DNA from: Salipiger abyssi
Lineage (GTDB): Bacteria > Pseudomonadota > Alphaproteobacteria > Rhodobacterales > Rhodobacteraceae
Direction of reading: 5' to 3'
Assembly: GCF_017311415.1 (NCBI RefSeq)
Contig: NZ_JAEKIS010000013.1
Location: 1-64,000 of the forward strand
DNA: 64,000 bases
Shown here: positions 7,422 to 16,411 of the stretch, in pieces
How positions within the stretch are numbered: the stretch's first letter is position 1
How the letters are laid out: the number at the start of each line of letters is the position of its first letter
Notes under the pieces: generated by a model
Database searches by the model: none
Seen by the model: the letters and a program-made list of their open reading frames with translations, nothing else
What the model was told of the DNA's origin: nothing
Made by a program: the position numbers and the translations under genes

Positions 7422-7664
7422 TGGGGCTCCGGCCGCTCTTGCTTATCGTTTGCGTCTCGCTGGGTTGCCCTCCTACACCCGTGCGTGCGCCAGAGCAAAG
7501 ATATCGCGAAGAAAACCGCGCCCTGAGGCAGGCAGTGACGGGTTTTGAACACGGATTCATTCCACTCCGTGATGCCACCCAAAACAACCATTCATTTTTA
7601 AGATACCCGATGCCCGGCTATACCGGCGTCATCACCGCAACCCGCGTCTTTCATAGGTTCCGAT

Positions 7665-7856
7665 ATGACGATTCTCGATCTTCACAGCGCCCCGCACCGG
7701 TCGTCCGACCGCGCCGCGCGCCCCGCTCTGATGCCTTGGCTTGCTGCGCTTGTCCTGCTTGTGCTCATCGGCGTTCCGGCGCTGATGGCGCCGCCGGCAG
7801 AGCTGACGCCCGACGGTTGGCACGGCAATGCCGCCACGCACCGGGCTCAGCCCTGA
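7665..7856 (+). CDS. Small single-pass membrane protein, hypothetical
   Basis: A 63-residue frame contains one clear hydrophobic helix (PWLAALVLLVLIGVPALMA, about residues 24-42) between polar ends. It lies between rnd and purN, opposite in strand to both, and its last 10 bases overlap the 3' end of purN. No family is recognised. An AGG eight bases before the ATG is a weak ribosome site. The helix is the only argument for it being real. Confidence 0.4.
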   Translation: MTILDLHSAPHRSSDRAARPALMPWLAALVLLVLIGVPALMAPPAELTPDGWHGNAATHRAQP

Positions 7857-8443
7857 GCGAGCCGCAGCATCTCGCGATTGCCCTCGGCAAAGCGCCTGAG
7901 CACCGCCGGATAGAGGCGGTGCTCCTGCACCAGCACCCGCGCCGCCAGCGCATCGGGCGTGTCGCCCGGCAGCACCGGCACGGTGGCCTGCCCGAGGATC
8001 GGGCCCTCGTCCAGCTCCGGCGTGACCTCGTGCACCGTACAGCCATGTTCCGCATCGCCCGCCTCGAGAGCCCGGGCATGGGTGTGCAGCCCGCGATATT
8101 TCGGCAGCAGCGAGGGGTGGATGTTCAGCATCCGCCCCTGCCAGTTCTGCACGAAGCTCGCGGTCAGCACCCGCATGAAGCCGGCAAGGCAGAGAATATC
8201 CGGCGCGGCCTTTTCCAGCTCTGCCTGAAGCGCGGCCTGAAACGCCTCGCGGTCGCCCTTGAAAGGCCGGTGATCGACCACCGCCGTGGGCACGCCCATC
8301 TCGGCGGCCTTCACCAGTCCGCCGGCATCGGCATTGTTCGACAGCACCAGCACGGGCCGGGCCGGGTGATCGCCGGTCATGCTCTCGACCAGCTTCACCA
8401 TGTTCGAGCCGCCGCCCGAGATGAAGATGGCGACCCGTTTCAA
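7847..8443 (-). CDS. purN: Phosphoribosylglycinamide formyltransferase PurN
   Basis: The 198-residue enzyme transfers the formyl group of 10-formyltetrahydrofolate to glycinamide ribonucleotide, the third step of purine synthesis. It shows the N-terminal GGGSNM loop (10-15), the catalytic NIHPSLLP motif with Asn107 and His109, and Asp145 in ELDEGPIL. The length is standard. It overlaps purM by four bases (ATGA), so purM-purN is a translationally coupled operon. Confidence 0.96.
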   Translation of the reverse strand: MKRVAIFISGGGSNMVKLVESMTGDHPARPVLVLSNNADAGGLVKAAEMGVPTAVVDHRPFKGDREAFQAALQAELEKAAPDILCLAGFMRVLTASFVQNWQGRMLNIHPSLLPKYRGLHTHARALEAGDAEHGCTVHEVTPELDEGPILGQATVPVLPGDTPDALAARVLVQEHRLYPAVLRRFAEGNREMLRLAQG

Positions 8444-9486
8444 AAGAGCGCGCCCTCATAACCCATGCCCGGCGTGCCGGTGACGGTGCCCAGCGTATAA
8501 ACGGTCTCGCCTTCCGCGCGCAGCAGCGCGGTCAGCGCCTCGGCCTGTGCCGCGTCCACCGCCAGCACCATGCCGATGCCGCAGTTGAAGGTCTTGAGCA
8601 TTTCCGCCTGCGCCATGCCGCCGGTCTCGGCCATCCATTTGAACACCGGGGGCAGATCCCAGGCGCCGAGGTCGATCGTGGCGCCCATGCCCTCGGGCAG
8701 CACGCGCGGCAGGTTCTCGGTCAGCCCGCCGCCGGTGATATGGGCCAGCGCATGCACGCCGCCCGCCCGCACCGCCGCCAACGCCTGTTTCACATAGAGC
8801 CGCGTCGGGGTCAGCAGCACCTCACCAAGCGAGCCCTCGGCCCAGGGGCAATCGGCCTCCCAGCCCAGCCCCGAGACCTCGACCAGCTTGCGCACGAGGC
8901 TGTAGCCGTTGGAATGCACCCCGTCCGAGGCCAGCCCCAGCAGCACATCGCCCTCGGCCACGCCGGCGGGCAGCTCGCTGCCGCGCTCCATGGCGCCGAC
9001 GGCAAAGCCCGCGAGGTCGAAATCGCCCGCCGGATACATGCCCGGCATCTCGGCGGTCTCGCCGCCGATCAGCGCGCAGCCCGAGCGCACGCAGCCCTCG
9101 GCGATGCCCTCGATCACCCGCGCGGCGCTCTCGGTGTCGAGCTTGCCGGTGGCGAAATAATCCAGAAAGAACAGCGGCTCGGCGCCCTGACACACCAGAT
9201 CGTTGACGCACATGGCGACAAGGTCGATGCCGACCCCGTCCACATGGCCGGTGTCGATGGCGATGCGCAGCTTGGTGCCGACCCCGTCGGTGGCCGCCAC
9301 CAGCACCGGATCGCTGTAGCCCGCCGCCTTCAGATCGAAGAGCGCGCCGAACCCGCCCAGCCCCGTGACGGTGCCCGCCCGGCTGGTCCGCTTCGCCGCG
9401 GGTTTGATGCGGTCGACCAGCGCGTTGCCCGCGTCGATATCCACGCCCGCATCCGCATAGGTGATGCCGTTCTTGCCGTCGCTCAT
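8440..9486 (-). CDS. purM: Phosphoribosylformylglycinamidine cyclo-ligase PurM
   Basis: The 348-residue AIR synthetase closes the imidazole ring in step five of purine synthesis using ATP. Characteristic stretches include [18 protein letters not shown] and [11 protein letters not shown], followed by [16 protein letters not shown] and a C-terminal GIGMVLAVD region. The start at 9486 ([17 protein letters not shown]) is the usual PurM beginning; frames extending to 9588 add an atypical tail. It is the first gene of the purM-purN operon. Confidence 0.96.
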   Translation of the reverse strand: MSDGKNGITYADAGVDIDAGNALVDRIKPAAKRTSRAGTVTGLGGFGALFDLKAAGYSDPVLVAATDGVGTKLRIAIDTGHVDGVGIDLVAMCVNDLVCQGAEPLFFLDYFATGKLDTESAARVIEGIAEGCVRSGCALIGGETAEMPGMYPAGDFDLAGFAVGAMERGSELPAGVAEGDVLLGLASDGVHSNGYSLVRKLVEVSGLGWEADCPWAEGSLGEVLLTPTRLYVKQALAAVRAGGVHALAHITGGGLTENLPRVLPEGMGATIDLGAWDLPPVFKWMAETGGMAQAEMLKTFNCGIGMVLAVDAAQAEALTALLRAEGETVYTLGTVTGTPGMGYEGALF

Positions 9487-9727
9487 GCCGCCCTCCGGGT
9501 TTCTTGCGCGCGGCTTTAGCGCATGGGCGCTCCGAAGGAAAGCGTCATGCCATGCATAGAGGGCCCGCCCGAAGAGGCGTATTTGCAAAGAGAAGACGAC
9601 GCGGGCCTGTCAAACCCGTCGCGCCCTGCCCGTCTTCTCCTGGCAAACCACGCCCGCCAGAGGCGTCCCGGACGTCCCGCCGCTGCATGGTGCCGGAATT
9701 TCTGCGCAATCCGTGACGATCCCCCCT

Positions 9728-9755
9728 TTGATTCCGCGCCCGGCTTGCCTATATT
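9728..9755 (+). promoter_or_regulatory. Candidate ssrA promoter
   Basis: TTGATT (9728-9733) and TATATT (9750-9755) are separated by 16 bases. They predict a start near 9762, just before the first hairpin of the tmRNA precursor. The match to the sigma-70 consensus is good for a stable-RNA promoter. Confidence 0.5.
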
Positions 9756-9761
9756 TCCAGC

Positions 9762-10075
9762 GTTCCCTCGGGAACTATGGACATAAACGCGCTCGTAATA
9801 AGCGGATCGGACCCGGGGGCGGTACCCGGCGGCTCCACCATATCACCCTTCGTTGGGGGGAGCATGGGGCCGAAACAGGATCGACGAACGTCTAAAGGGG
9901 TTAGCTTTGTCCCGGTGAGCCACCACCGTTATCGGTGCAAATTGCATAATTGCCAACGACAATCATGCTCCGGTTGCAGTTGCTGCGTAAGCAGTAGCAA
10001 GACCGAAATCTAAGCCCTTGCGCCTAGCAGCGTAAGGCGGGGTTCGCAGGCACCTGGCAACAGAAGCCTGCACTT
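9762..10075 (+). ncRNA. ssrA: Circularly permuted two-piece tmRNA
   Basis: The order is reversed relative to one-piece tmRNA, as in other alphaproteobacteria. The acceptor piece comes first, with T arm ccggg-ggcggta-cccgg and acceptor strand cggctcc ending in an encoded CCA at 9838-9840. A processed spacer of about 25 bases follows, then the coding piece beginning GGGGCCGAAAC at 9866. Its GGGGCCG pairs with CGGCTCC across the spacer, with one G-U pair. The tag frame is at 9952-9990 and reads ANDNHAPVAVAA then TAA. A 3' stem (10046-10051 with 10066-10071) closes the piece. tmRNA with SmpB rescues stalled ribosomes and tags the nascent chain for ClpXP. Mature ends are approximate. Confidence 0.92.
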
Positions 10076-10130
10076 CCCTCCCCCTATCAGCGCAATTGAC
10101 CGGTGCCCCGCGCCCTGCCAGCATCCGCTC

Positions 10131-10784
10131 ATGCTGCGCGCGTTTTGCCTCTGCCTCGCCCTGCTCGCCGCGCCCGCGCGCGCCTGCGAGACCGCGCTGC
10201 TGCTGGCGATGGATGTGTCGAACTCGGTGGATGCGGGCGAGTACCGCTTGCAGGCGGAGGGGCTGGCGAGCGCGCTGGCCGATCCCGGGATCGCGGCGAT
10301 TCTGGTGCAGGACAAGGTGGCGCTGGCGGTGATGCAATGGGCCGGCGACGGGCGGCAGCAGATGAGCATCGGCTGGGTGCAGATGCGCAGCCCCGAAGAC
10401 GTCACCCGCCTTGCCGCGCGGGCACGCGCCATGGAGCGCGCCTTTGTGCTTTCGGACACCGCGCCGGCCTCGGCGCTGCACAGCGCCATCGACCGCTTCG
10501 CCGCGGCGCCCGACTGCGCCCGCCGCGTCATCGACGTCTCGGGCGACGGCACGCCCAATGCAGGCGGCTCCACCGGTGCGGCGCGGCAGCGGGCGCAGCG
10601 CGCCGGGATCACCGTGAACGGGCTGGCCATCGAAGCGCCGGGGCATGGGCTCGCCATCACAAATTTCTACCGCCGCGCGCTGATCACACGCGATGGCTTC
10701 GTGATGACCGCGCGCGGCCACCGCTCCTTTGCCGAGACGCTGCGACGCAAGATGCTGCGGGAAATCTCGCGTGTCACCGGCTGA
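10131..10784 (+). CDS. DUF1194 family secreted von Willebrand A-like protein
   Basis: The 217-residue protein has a cleavable signal peptide (MLRAFCLCLALLAAPARA) and then a vWA-like domain with the MIDAS start MDVSNSVD (about residues 26-33), a second metal-loop DVSGDGTPNAGG and a closing LAIEAPGHGLAITNFY region. This pattern matches the DUF1194 family, which is exported and of unknown role, probably metal-dependent protein binding in the periplasm. It is followed 49 bases later by the chrA-like gene in the same direction. Confidence 0.85.
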   Translation: MLRAFCLCLALLAAPARACETALLLAMDVSNSVDAGEYRLQAEGLASALADPGIAAILVQDKVALAVMQWAGDGRQQMSIGWVQMRSPEDVTRLAARARAMERAFVLSDTAPASALHSAIDRFAAAPDCARRVIDVSGDGTPNAGGSTGAARQRAQRAGITVNGLAIEAPGHGLAITNFYRRALITRDGFVMTARGHRSFAETLRRKMLREISRVTG

Positions 10785-10833
10785 GCGGCGCGCCCGTCAT
10801 GGCGCCGTTACAGAGCCCGGTCACACCGCGCAC

Positions 10834-12069
10834 ATGCCCGCATTCTCCCTGCTCTTCACCACCTTCGCCCGGATCGGCCTGCTGAGCTTCGGCGGCCCCG
10901 CCGCGCAGATTGCGCTGATGCACCGGGTGCTCGTGGAAGAGCGTGGCTGGCTGAGCGAGCGGCAGTTCCTCTCGGCGCTGAGCTTTTGCATGCTGCTGCC
11001 CGGGCCGGAGGCGATGCAGCTTGCCACCTATGCCGGCTGGCGGCTGCGCGGCACCGCCGGCGGGCTGCTGGCAGGGGCGCTCTTCGTGCTGCCCGGGGCG
11101 CTGGTGATCGCGGCGCTGGCGGCGCTCTATGCCGCCTATGGCGCCCGCCCCGAGACCGAAGCGCTGATGCTGGGCGTCAAGGCGACGGTGATCGTCATCG
11201 TGCTTCAGGCGCTGGCGCGGCTGTGGAAAAGGGCGCTGACCGGGCGCGACGCCGTGGTGATCGCGGTGCTGGGTTTTGCCGCGCTCTACCTGTTCGCGGC
11301 GCCCTTCCCGCTGGTGATCGCGGCGGCGGGGTTTTATGGCGCGCTGTCGCGCAGCGCCGCCCCCGAGGCCATCGCCGCGCCGCAGCAGCGCGCGTCCACC
11401 CTGCCCCGCATCGCGCTCTGGGCGGCGCTCTGGCTGGCGCCGCTGCCGCTGCTCTGGGCCTTCGGGCAGAGGCTGCTCTTCGATCTGGGGCTGTTCTTTG
11501 CCAAGCTCGCCGTAGTCTCCTTCGGCGGTGCCTATGCCGTGCTGGCCTGGATGGCGCAGGAGGTGGTGCAGTTGCGCGGCTGGCTCGGCCCGGAACAGAT
11601 GGTCGACGCGCTGGGGCTGGCCGAGACCACGCCCGGCCCGCTGATCCTGGTGACCCAGTTCACAGGGCAGCTCATCGGTCATGAAGCGGGTGGCTGGCCG
11701 CTGGCGCTGGCGGCCTCGGTGCTGACGCTGTGGATGACCTTCCTGCCCTGTTTCCTCTGGATCTTTGCCTTTGCGCCGCATCTGGAACGGCTGCTGGCGC
11801 GACCGCGGCTAAAGGGTGCGCTGAGCGCGATCACCGCCGCCGTGCTGGGGGTGATCGCCAACCTGTCGCTCTGGTTCGCGCTGCATGTGTTCTTTGCCGA
11901 AACCCTCGCCGCCCCCGCGCCCTTCGCCGCCACGCTCCCGGTGCTCACAAGCCTGCGCCCGGAGGCGCTGGCACTGGCGGTATTGGCGGCGGGGTTGCTC
12001 ATCGGGCTGAAACGCTCGGTGCCGCTGACACTGGCGCTCTGCGCGCTCGCCGGCTGGCTGCTGGGCTGA
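10834..12069 (+). CDS. chrA: Chromate transporter ChrA family (fused two-domain form)
   Basis: The 411-residue inner-membrane protein carries the two homologous halves of long-chain CHR transporters. The N-half has FARIGLLSFGGPAAQIALM (about 9-27) and LLPGPEAMQLATYAGWRLRG. The C-half repeats the pattern with FAKLAVVSFGGAYAVLAWM and LAETTPGPLILVTQFTG. Family members export chromate by proton exchange, though many annotated copies are untested. The start at MPAFSLLF avoids an arginine-rich upstream extension that overlaps the DUF1194 gene. Confidence 0.88.
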   Translation: MPAFSLLFTTFARIGLLSFGGPAAQIALMHRVLVEERGWLSERQFLSALSFCMLLPGPEAMQLATYAGWRLRGTAGGLLAGALFVLPGALVIAALAALYAAYGARPETEALMLGVKATVIVIVLQALARLWKRALTGRDAVVIAVLGFAALYLFAAPFPLVIAAAGFYGALSRSAAPEAIAAPQQRASTLPRIALWAALWLAPLPLLWAFGQRLLFDLGLFFAKLAVVSFGGAYAVLAWMAQEVVQLRGWLGPEQMVDALGLAETTPGPLILVTQFTGQLIGHEAGGWPLALAASVLTLWMTFLPCFLWIFAFAPHLERLLARPRLKGALSAITAAVLGVIANLSLWFALHVFFAETLAAPAPFAATLPVLTSLRPEALALAVLAAGLLIGLKRSVPLTLALCALAGWLLG

Positions 12070-12150
12070 GCGGAGAATTTTCCGGTCGCAGAGTCTTTTC
12101 CTCGCCGCCAAATCGAATATGGTGACAGAACCGACACAAGGATTTGTGCC

Positions 12151-12618
12151 ATGTCTGGCGGCATCGACTATGGAAATCTCATGCACCGCGCGATGCGCGG
12201 CCTCATTCAGAACGTTCTGGAGGACGTTCGGGAGCGCGGCCTGCCCGGCGAGCATCATTTTTTCATAACCTTCGACACCCAGCACCCGGATGTGGAGATC
12301 GCCGACTGGCTGTCCGACCGTTATCCGGGAGAGATGACCGTGGTGCTTCAGCACCGCTTCGACAATCTCGAAGTGACCGATGACGGATTCGCGGTGACGC
12401 TCAGCTTTGGCGAGGCGCCGGAGCGGCTCTATATCCCCTATGATTCGATCAAGACCTTCGTCGATCCGTCGGTCGAGTTCGGCCTGCGCTTCGAGACGCA
12501 TGAGGATGAGGACGAAGACGACCCCACCCCGCCGGAAGACGGGCCCGACGGCCCCGGCGAGGGCGAGACCCAGCACGATGCCGAGGTCGTGCGGCTCGAT
12601 GCGTTCCGCAAGCAGTAG
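12151..12618 (+). CDS. sspB: SspB-family ClpXP adaptor
   Basis: The 155-residue protein matches alphaproteobacterial SspB, which tethers ssrA-tagged substrates to ClpX. The N-terminal domain has GEHHFFITFDTQHPDV and a central YPGEMTVVLQHRF strand pair. It is followed by an acidic, proline-rich linker (about 112-143) and a C-terminal ClpX-binding peptide AEVVRLDAFRKQ. The gene lies 2 kb from ssrA, whose tag it would recognise. It has its own short upstream region after chrA. Confidence 0.92.
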   Translation: MSGGIDYGNLMHRAMRGLIQNVLEDVRERGLPGEHHFFITFDTQHPDVEIADWLSDRYPGEMTVVLQHRFDNLEVTDDGFAVTLSFGEAPERLYIPYDSIKTFVDPSVEFGLRFETHEDEDEDDPTPPEDGPDGPGEGETQHDAEVVRLDAFRKQ

Positions 12619-12630
12619 CGCCAGACACCG

Positions 12631-13260
12631 GTGACAGTTCCCGAAACCAGGCCCTCCGGGGCGCCGTCCTCCCGCCTGCGCCTGCCCGAGCGATTCCGGC
12701 CCGATGCCGATTTCTCGCTGTTTCTGGGACAGGCGCTGCGCAGCCCGCAATCGGTCTCGGCGCTGGCGCCGGCCTCCGACCGGCTGGCCACCGCCATGGC
12801 AGCCTGCATCCCCGAGGGCGCCGGGCCAGTGGTCGAGCTCGGCCCCGGCACCGGCAAGATCACCCGCCGGATCCTCGCCCGGGGAATCGCCCCCGCCGAT
12901 CTGCATCTCATCGAGATCAACGACGAGTTCGCCGGGCTGCTGCGCCAACGCTTTCCCGATCTCACCGTGCATCACTGCGGCGCGCAGAGCGTCGGCGCGC
13001 TCGGCCTGCCGCCGCTGCGCGCGGTGGTCTCGGGCCTGCCGCTGCTGTCCTTTCCGGCGCCGCTCCAGGCGCGCATCCTGCGCGCCGCCTTCCGGCAGCT
13101 CGCACCCGGCGCGCCCTTCATCCAGTACACCTATGGCCCCGGCGTGCCGGTGTCGTCGCGGCTGATGCGGGTGCTGCACCTGCGCGCAAGACGCTGCGCG
13201 GTGGTCTGGGGCAACCTGCCGCCGGCGCAGGTGCTGACCCTGCATCGCGACGCCGGCTGA
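12631..13260 (+). CDS. PmtA-like phospholipid/SAM-dependent methyltransferase
   Basis: The 209-residue class I methyltransferase has the SAM-binding motif VVELGPGTGKITRRIL (about residues 67-82) and motif II acidic residue LIEINDEF. Near the C-terminus is GNLPPAQVL, reminiscent of the RNLPPA motif in alphaproteobacterial phosphatidylethanolamine N-methyltransferase PmtA. KsgA/PmtA-type architecture and length fit. The start is a GTG 12 bases after the sspB stop, so the two are probably co-transcribed. A phospholipid substrate is likely but not certain. Confidence 0.72.
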   Translation: MTVPETRPSGAPSSRLRLPERFRPDADFSLFLGQALRSPQSVSALAPASDRLATAMAACIPEGAGPVVELGPGTGKITRRILARGIAPADLHLIEINDEFAGLLRQRFPDLTVHHCGAQSVGALGLPPLRAVVSGLPLLSFPAPLQARILRAAFRQLAPGAPFIQYTYGPGVPVSSRLMRVLHLRARRCAVVWGNLPPAQVLTLHRDAG

Positions 13261-13276
13261 CCGCCCGAAAGGCGCA

Positions 13277-13300
13277 TGTTAACGGTATCCCAAGGTATAC
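13277..13300. promoter_or_regulatory. Candidate operator region upstream of fumC
   Basis: Two overlapping signals are visible. TGTTAACGGTATCC (13277-13290) resembles a LacI-type CG-centred half-palindrome of the kind reported for CceR. GGTATCC (13284-13290) and GGTATAC (13294-13300) form direct repeats with a 10-base period. A closely matching direct-repeat pair lies before icd at 41635-41651. Confidence 0.35.
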
Positions 13301-13362
13301 AGCCTTGCCTTTCCCGTGACGTGGAGTAAGAGATTTCGCGACCGCGATCAAAGGAGGTTCCC

Positions 13363-14757
13363 GTGACCCAGACCCGTACCGAAACCGACAGCTTCGGCCC
13401 GCTCGAGGTTCCCGCAGACAAGTACTGGGGCGCGCAGACGCAGCGCTCGATCATGAACTTCCCCATCGGCTGGGAAAAGCAGCCGGTGCCGATCATCCGC
13501 GCGCTCGGCGTGGTGAAAAAGGCCTGCGCCATGGCCAACAAGGCCAATGGTGCGATGGACGCAAAGATCGCCGACGCGATCATCGCCGCCGCGTCCGAAG
13601 TGATCGAGGGCAAGTTCGACGACAACTTCCCGCTGGTGGTCTGGCAGACCGGGTCGGGCACCCAGTCGAACATGAACGCCAACGAAGTGATCTCGAACCG
13701 CGCCATCGAGATGCTGGGCGGCGAGATGGGCAGCAAGAAGCCCGTCCATCCGAACGATCACTGCAATATGGGCCAGTCGTCGAACGACACCTTCCCCACC
13801 GCCATGCATGTGGGCATCGCCATGCAGGCGCGCGACGTGCTGCTGCCGGGGCTGAAAAAGCTGCTGGCCGCGCTGGAAGCCAAATCGGACGAATTCAAGG
13901 ACATCATCAAGATCGGCCGCACCCACACCCAGGACGCCACGCCGCTGACGCTGGGCCAGGAATTCTCGGGCTATGCGCATCAGGTCCGCAAGGGCATCCA
14001 GCGCGTCGAGGCCTGCCTGCCCGACATCTACGAACTGGCACAGGGCGGCACCGCCGTGGGCACCGGGCTCAACACCAAGAAGGGCTGGGGCGAGGCCGTG
14101 GCCGCGAACATGGCCGAGATCACCGGCCTGCCCTTCGTCACCGCACCGAACAAGTTCGAGGCGCTGGCGGCGCATGACGCCATGGTGATGTTCTCGGGCG
14201 CGCTCAAGACCGTGGCGGCAAGCCTCTTCAAGATCGCCAACGACATCCGCCTGCTGGGCTCCGGCCCGCGCTCCGGTCTGGGCGAGCTGATCCTGCCGGA
14301 AAACGAGCCGGGCAGCTCGATCATGCCGGGCAAGGTGAACCCGACCCAGGCCGAAGCGCTGACCATGGTCTGCGCCCATGTCATGGGCAATGACGCCGCC
14401 GTCGGCATGGCCGGTTCGCAGGGTCATTTCGAGCTCAACGTCTACAACCCGATGATGAGCTACAACGTGCTGCAATCCATGCAGCTTCTGGGCGACAGCG
14501 CCTCGGCCTTCACCGACAATATGGTGTCGGGCATCCAGGCCAACGAGACGCGCATCGAGAAGCTGATGAAGGAATCGCTGATGCTGGTGACGGCGCTGGC
14601 GCCGACCATCGGCTATGACAACGCCACCAAGGTCGCCAAGACCGCACACAAGAACGGCACCACGCTGCGCGAGGAAGCCATCGCGCTCGGCTTTGTCGAC
14701 GAAGAGACCTTTGACCGCGTCGTGCGTCCCGAAGACATGATCGGCCCCAAGGACTGA
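13363..14757 (+). CDS. fumC: Class II fumarate hydratase
   Basis: The 464-residue enzyme interconverts fumarate and malate in the TCA cycle as an Fe-independent homotetramer. Landmarks are [13 protein letters not shown], the [13 protein letters not shown] helix, [16 protein letters not shown], the signature loop [13 protein letters not shown] (about 317-329) with the catalytic serine, and a normal C-terminal domain. The start is GTG, fixed by the near-perfect AAAGGAGG Shine-Dalgarno immediately upstream. Confidence 0.97.
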   Translation: MTQTRTETDSFGPLEVPADKYWGAQTQRSIMNFPIGWEKQPVPIIRALGVVKKACAMANKANGAMDAKIADAIIAAASEVIEGKFDDNFPLVVWQTGSGTQSNMNANEVISNRAIEMLGGEMGSKKPVHPNDHCNMGQSSNDTFPTAMHVGIAMQARDVLLPGLKKLLAALEAKSDEFKDIIKIGRTHTQDATPLTLGQEFSGYAHQVRKGIQRVEACLPDIYELAQGGTAVGTGLNTKKGWGEAVAANMAEITGLPFVTAPNKFEALAAHDAMVMFSGALKTVAASLFKIANDIRLLGSGPRSGLGELILPENEPGSSIMPGKVNPTQAEALTMVCAHVMGNDAAVGMAGSQGHFELNVYNPMMSYNVLQSMQLLGDSASAFTDNMVSGIQANETRIEKLMKESLMLVTALAPTIGYDNATKVAKTAHKNGTTLREEAIALGFVDEETFDRVVRPEDMIGPKD

Positions 14758-14765
14758 TTTTTTGC

Positions 14766-14788
14766 GGCGCGGGGGTATCCCCCGCGCC
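14766..14788 (+). terminator. GC-rich hairpin after fumC
   Basis: A 10-bp perfect stem (ggcgcggggg with cccccgcgcc) with a three-base loop lies nine bases after the fumC stop. It has no T-run on the plus strand downstream, so it may protect the 3' end or act as a weak terminator. Confidence 0.5.
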
Positions 14789-14854
14789 CGACCCTACGCA
14801 GATGTGAACGGCCTGCGCCTGCACGCCGCCCGCGGCTGCCATATCTTTGCCGGT

Positions 14855-15826
14855 ATGGACCGCCGTATCTTTCTCAGCACCGCCCTCGCCACGCCCTTTC
14901 TCGCGCCGCGCTTTGCCTCGGCACAGGAGGTCGCGTCCGTTCTCGAGACCGAGGATCAGCTTCACTCCATCCAGGTGCTGCGCGGCGATGAGCTGCTGCT
15001 CGCCGAGGCGCCACGCGGGCGCGGGCTGGATGCGGCGGCCAATATCAAATCCTGCTCCAAGAGCCTCGTGGCGCTGATGCTGGGCCGCGCGCTGGAGCGC
15101 GGCGATATCGCCTCGGTCGATGCCACGCTGGGCGAGATCGCGCCGGGGCTGATCCCCTCCTCCGCCGATCCCCGGGTGCGCGATATCACCATGGAAGACC
15201 TGGTGACCTTGCGCGCCGGGCTGGAGCGCACATCTGGCGGCAATTACGGCGCCTGGGTGTCGTCGGGCAACTGGGTGGCCGATGCGCTCTCGCGTCCGAT
15301 GGTGGCCGAGCCGGGCGGGCGCATGCTCTATTCCACCGGCAGCACCCATGTGCTTGGCGCGGCGCTGGCGCGAGCGACCGGTCAGAGCCTGCTGCGACAG
15401 ATGCGCGAGGGCCTGGGCACATCGCTGGGGATCGAGATCCCCGCATGGACGCGCGATCCGCAGGGAAACTATCTCGGCGGCAACGAAATGGCGCTGACGC
15501 CGCGCGCCATGCTGCGCGTCGCCTGGATGATGCGCGACGGCGGCAGCTACGATGGCGCTCGGGTCGTCGCCGAGGACTGGCTGGAGGCCTCGCTGGAGCC
15601 GCGCACCACCTCGCGTTGGTCGGGCATGGGCTATGGCTACGGTTGGTTTCTCACCCGTTCGGGCTATGGGCTGGCGCGCGGCTATGGCGGGCAGGTCATC
15701 GCCTTTCACCGGGACCGCGATCTGGCCGTGGCGATCACCTCGGATCCGCTGCGCCCGGCGCGCTCGGGCGGGTATTTCGGCACGCTGACCGCCCTGCTCG
15801 ACGGGCCGATCCTCGCCATGGCGTAA
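14855..15826 (+). CDS. Beta-lactamase-family serine hydrolase, exported
   Basis: The 323-residue protein begins with a signal peptide (MDRRIFLSTALATPFLAPRFASA) that has a Tat-like double arginine but no full Tat consensus. The mature part carries the class C/PBP-type SxxK box in KSCSKSLVALMLG (about 65-77), a YST motif in MLYSTGSTHVLG and a conserved YGYGWFL region near the end. Such proteins are periplasmic esterases, peptidases or amidases; the substrate cannot be read here. The upstream in-frame extension lacks a signal and was not used. Confidence 0.82.
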   Translation: MDRRIFLSTALATPFLAPRFASAQEVASVLETEDQLHSIQVLRGDELLLAEAPRGRGLDAAANIKSCSKSLVALMLGRALERGDIASVDATLGEIAPGLIPSSADPRVRDITMEDLVTLRAGLERTSGGNYGAWVSSGNWVADALSRPMVAEPGGRMLYSTGSTHVLGAALARATGQSLLRQMREGLGTSLGIEIPAWTRDPQGNYLGGNEMALTPRAMLRVAWMMRDGGSYDGARVVAEDWLEASLEPRTTSRWSGMGYGYGWFLTRSGYGLARGYGGQVIAFHRDRDLAVAITSDPLRPARSGGYFGTLTALLDGPILAMA

Positions 15827-15879
15827 CGGCAGCGATCTCGACGCTTTCGGAGCTGGCCTAGGCGCGATAAGCTCGGTGC

Positions 15880-16056
15880 ATGACCACCCCGGTGAATCTC
15901 AATCGCTACCGCAAGGAGAAGGCCCGCGCCGAAAAGCGCGCCAAGGCTGATTCCAACGCGGTCAAGTTCGGTCGCAGCAAGGCCGAGAAATCCCGCGAGC
16001 TCGCCCGCAAGGAGAAAGCCGCGCGCGATCTCGACGGTCACAGGCGCGACGAATGA
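15880..16056 (+). CDS. DUF4169 small basic protein
   Basis: The 58-residue protein MTTPVNLNRYRKEKARAEK... is almost entirely charged and helical, with the LNRYRKEKARAEKR opening and VKFGRSKAEKSRE centre typical of DUF4169, a family common in Rhodobacterales. It overlaps the next gene by four bases (ATGA), so the pair is coupled. The function is unknown; the high lysine/arginine content suggests nucleic acid or ribosome binding, but that is only inference. Confidence 0.82.
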   Translation: MTTPVNLNRYRKEKARAEKRAKADSNAVKFGRSKAEKSRELARKEKAARDLDGHRRDE

Positions 16057-16280
16057 CGGGACGACCGGTCAAACACTCGCTGAGCCTGCGCGGGCACCGC
16101 ACTTCGGTATCTCTGGAGGAGGCGTTCTGGAACGAGTTCCGCGCCATCGCCCGGGCGGAGGGCAAGGCGCTCAACGCGCTCGCCGCGGAGATCGACGAGA
16201 CCCGCGGGCTCGAGGCCGGGCTGGCCTCGGCGATCCGGGTTTATGTGCTGAAATACGTCAAGGCCCGCGCCCGCGGCTGA
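16053..16280 (+). CDS. Ribbon-helix-helix domain protein
   Basis: The 75-residue protein matches the RHH_4-type fold: the LRGHRTSVSLEEAFWNEFRAIARAEGKALNALA segment (about 12-44) contains the beta-strand with Thr-Ser followed by two helices. Members are small DNA-binding proteins without characterised targets. Overlap with the DUF4169 gene indicates a two-gene operon that recurs in relatives. Confidence 0.85.
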   Translation: MTGRPVKHSLSLRGHRTSVSLEEAFWNEFRAIARAEGKALNALAAEIDETRGLEAGLASAIRVYVLKYVKARARG

Positions 16281-16288
16281 GCGGGGCG

Positions 16289-16310
16289 CAAATTCCTTGC
16301 AAGGAATTTG
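16289..16310. repeat. Palindrome caaattccttgcaaggaatttg (repeat family B, single)
   Basis: A perfect 22-base palindrome lies eight bases after the RHH stop codon. Related palindromes, usually in pairs, occur right after the stop codons at 36.3, 42.9 and 60.1 kb. Confidence 0.75.
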
Positions 16311-16370
16311 GCGGCGGTGCCGTGGCGGCCTGTGCCCGGCGTGCCGAAGGCGGCCAATGCGGACGCCTTC

Positions 16371-16396
16371 GGCGGGAGTATTGTCGGAAAGATGAA
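16371..16396. repeat. GGCGGGAGTATT...GAAAGATGAA element (repeat family C)
   Basis: The element lies just beyond the 3' end of lipA. Copies in either orientation occur at about 34.97 and 48.55-48.62 kb. The core is AGTATTT, a few bases, then GAAAGATGA. Confidence 0.6.
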
Positions 16397-16411
16397 AGAC
16401 CTGGGTCCGGA

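Noticed and set aside
7421-8461. 346-codon plus-strand frame opposite purN
   Set aside because: Antisense shadow of purN with Arg/His-rich translation.
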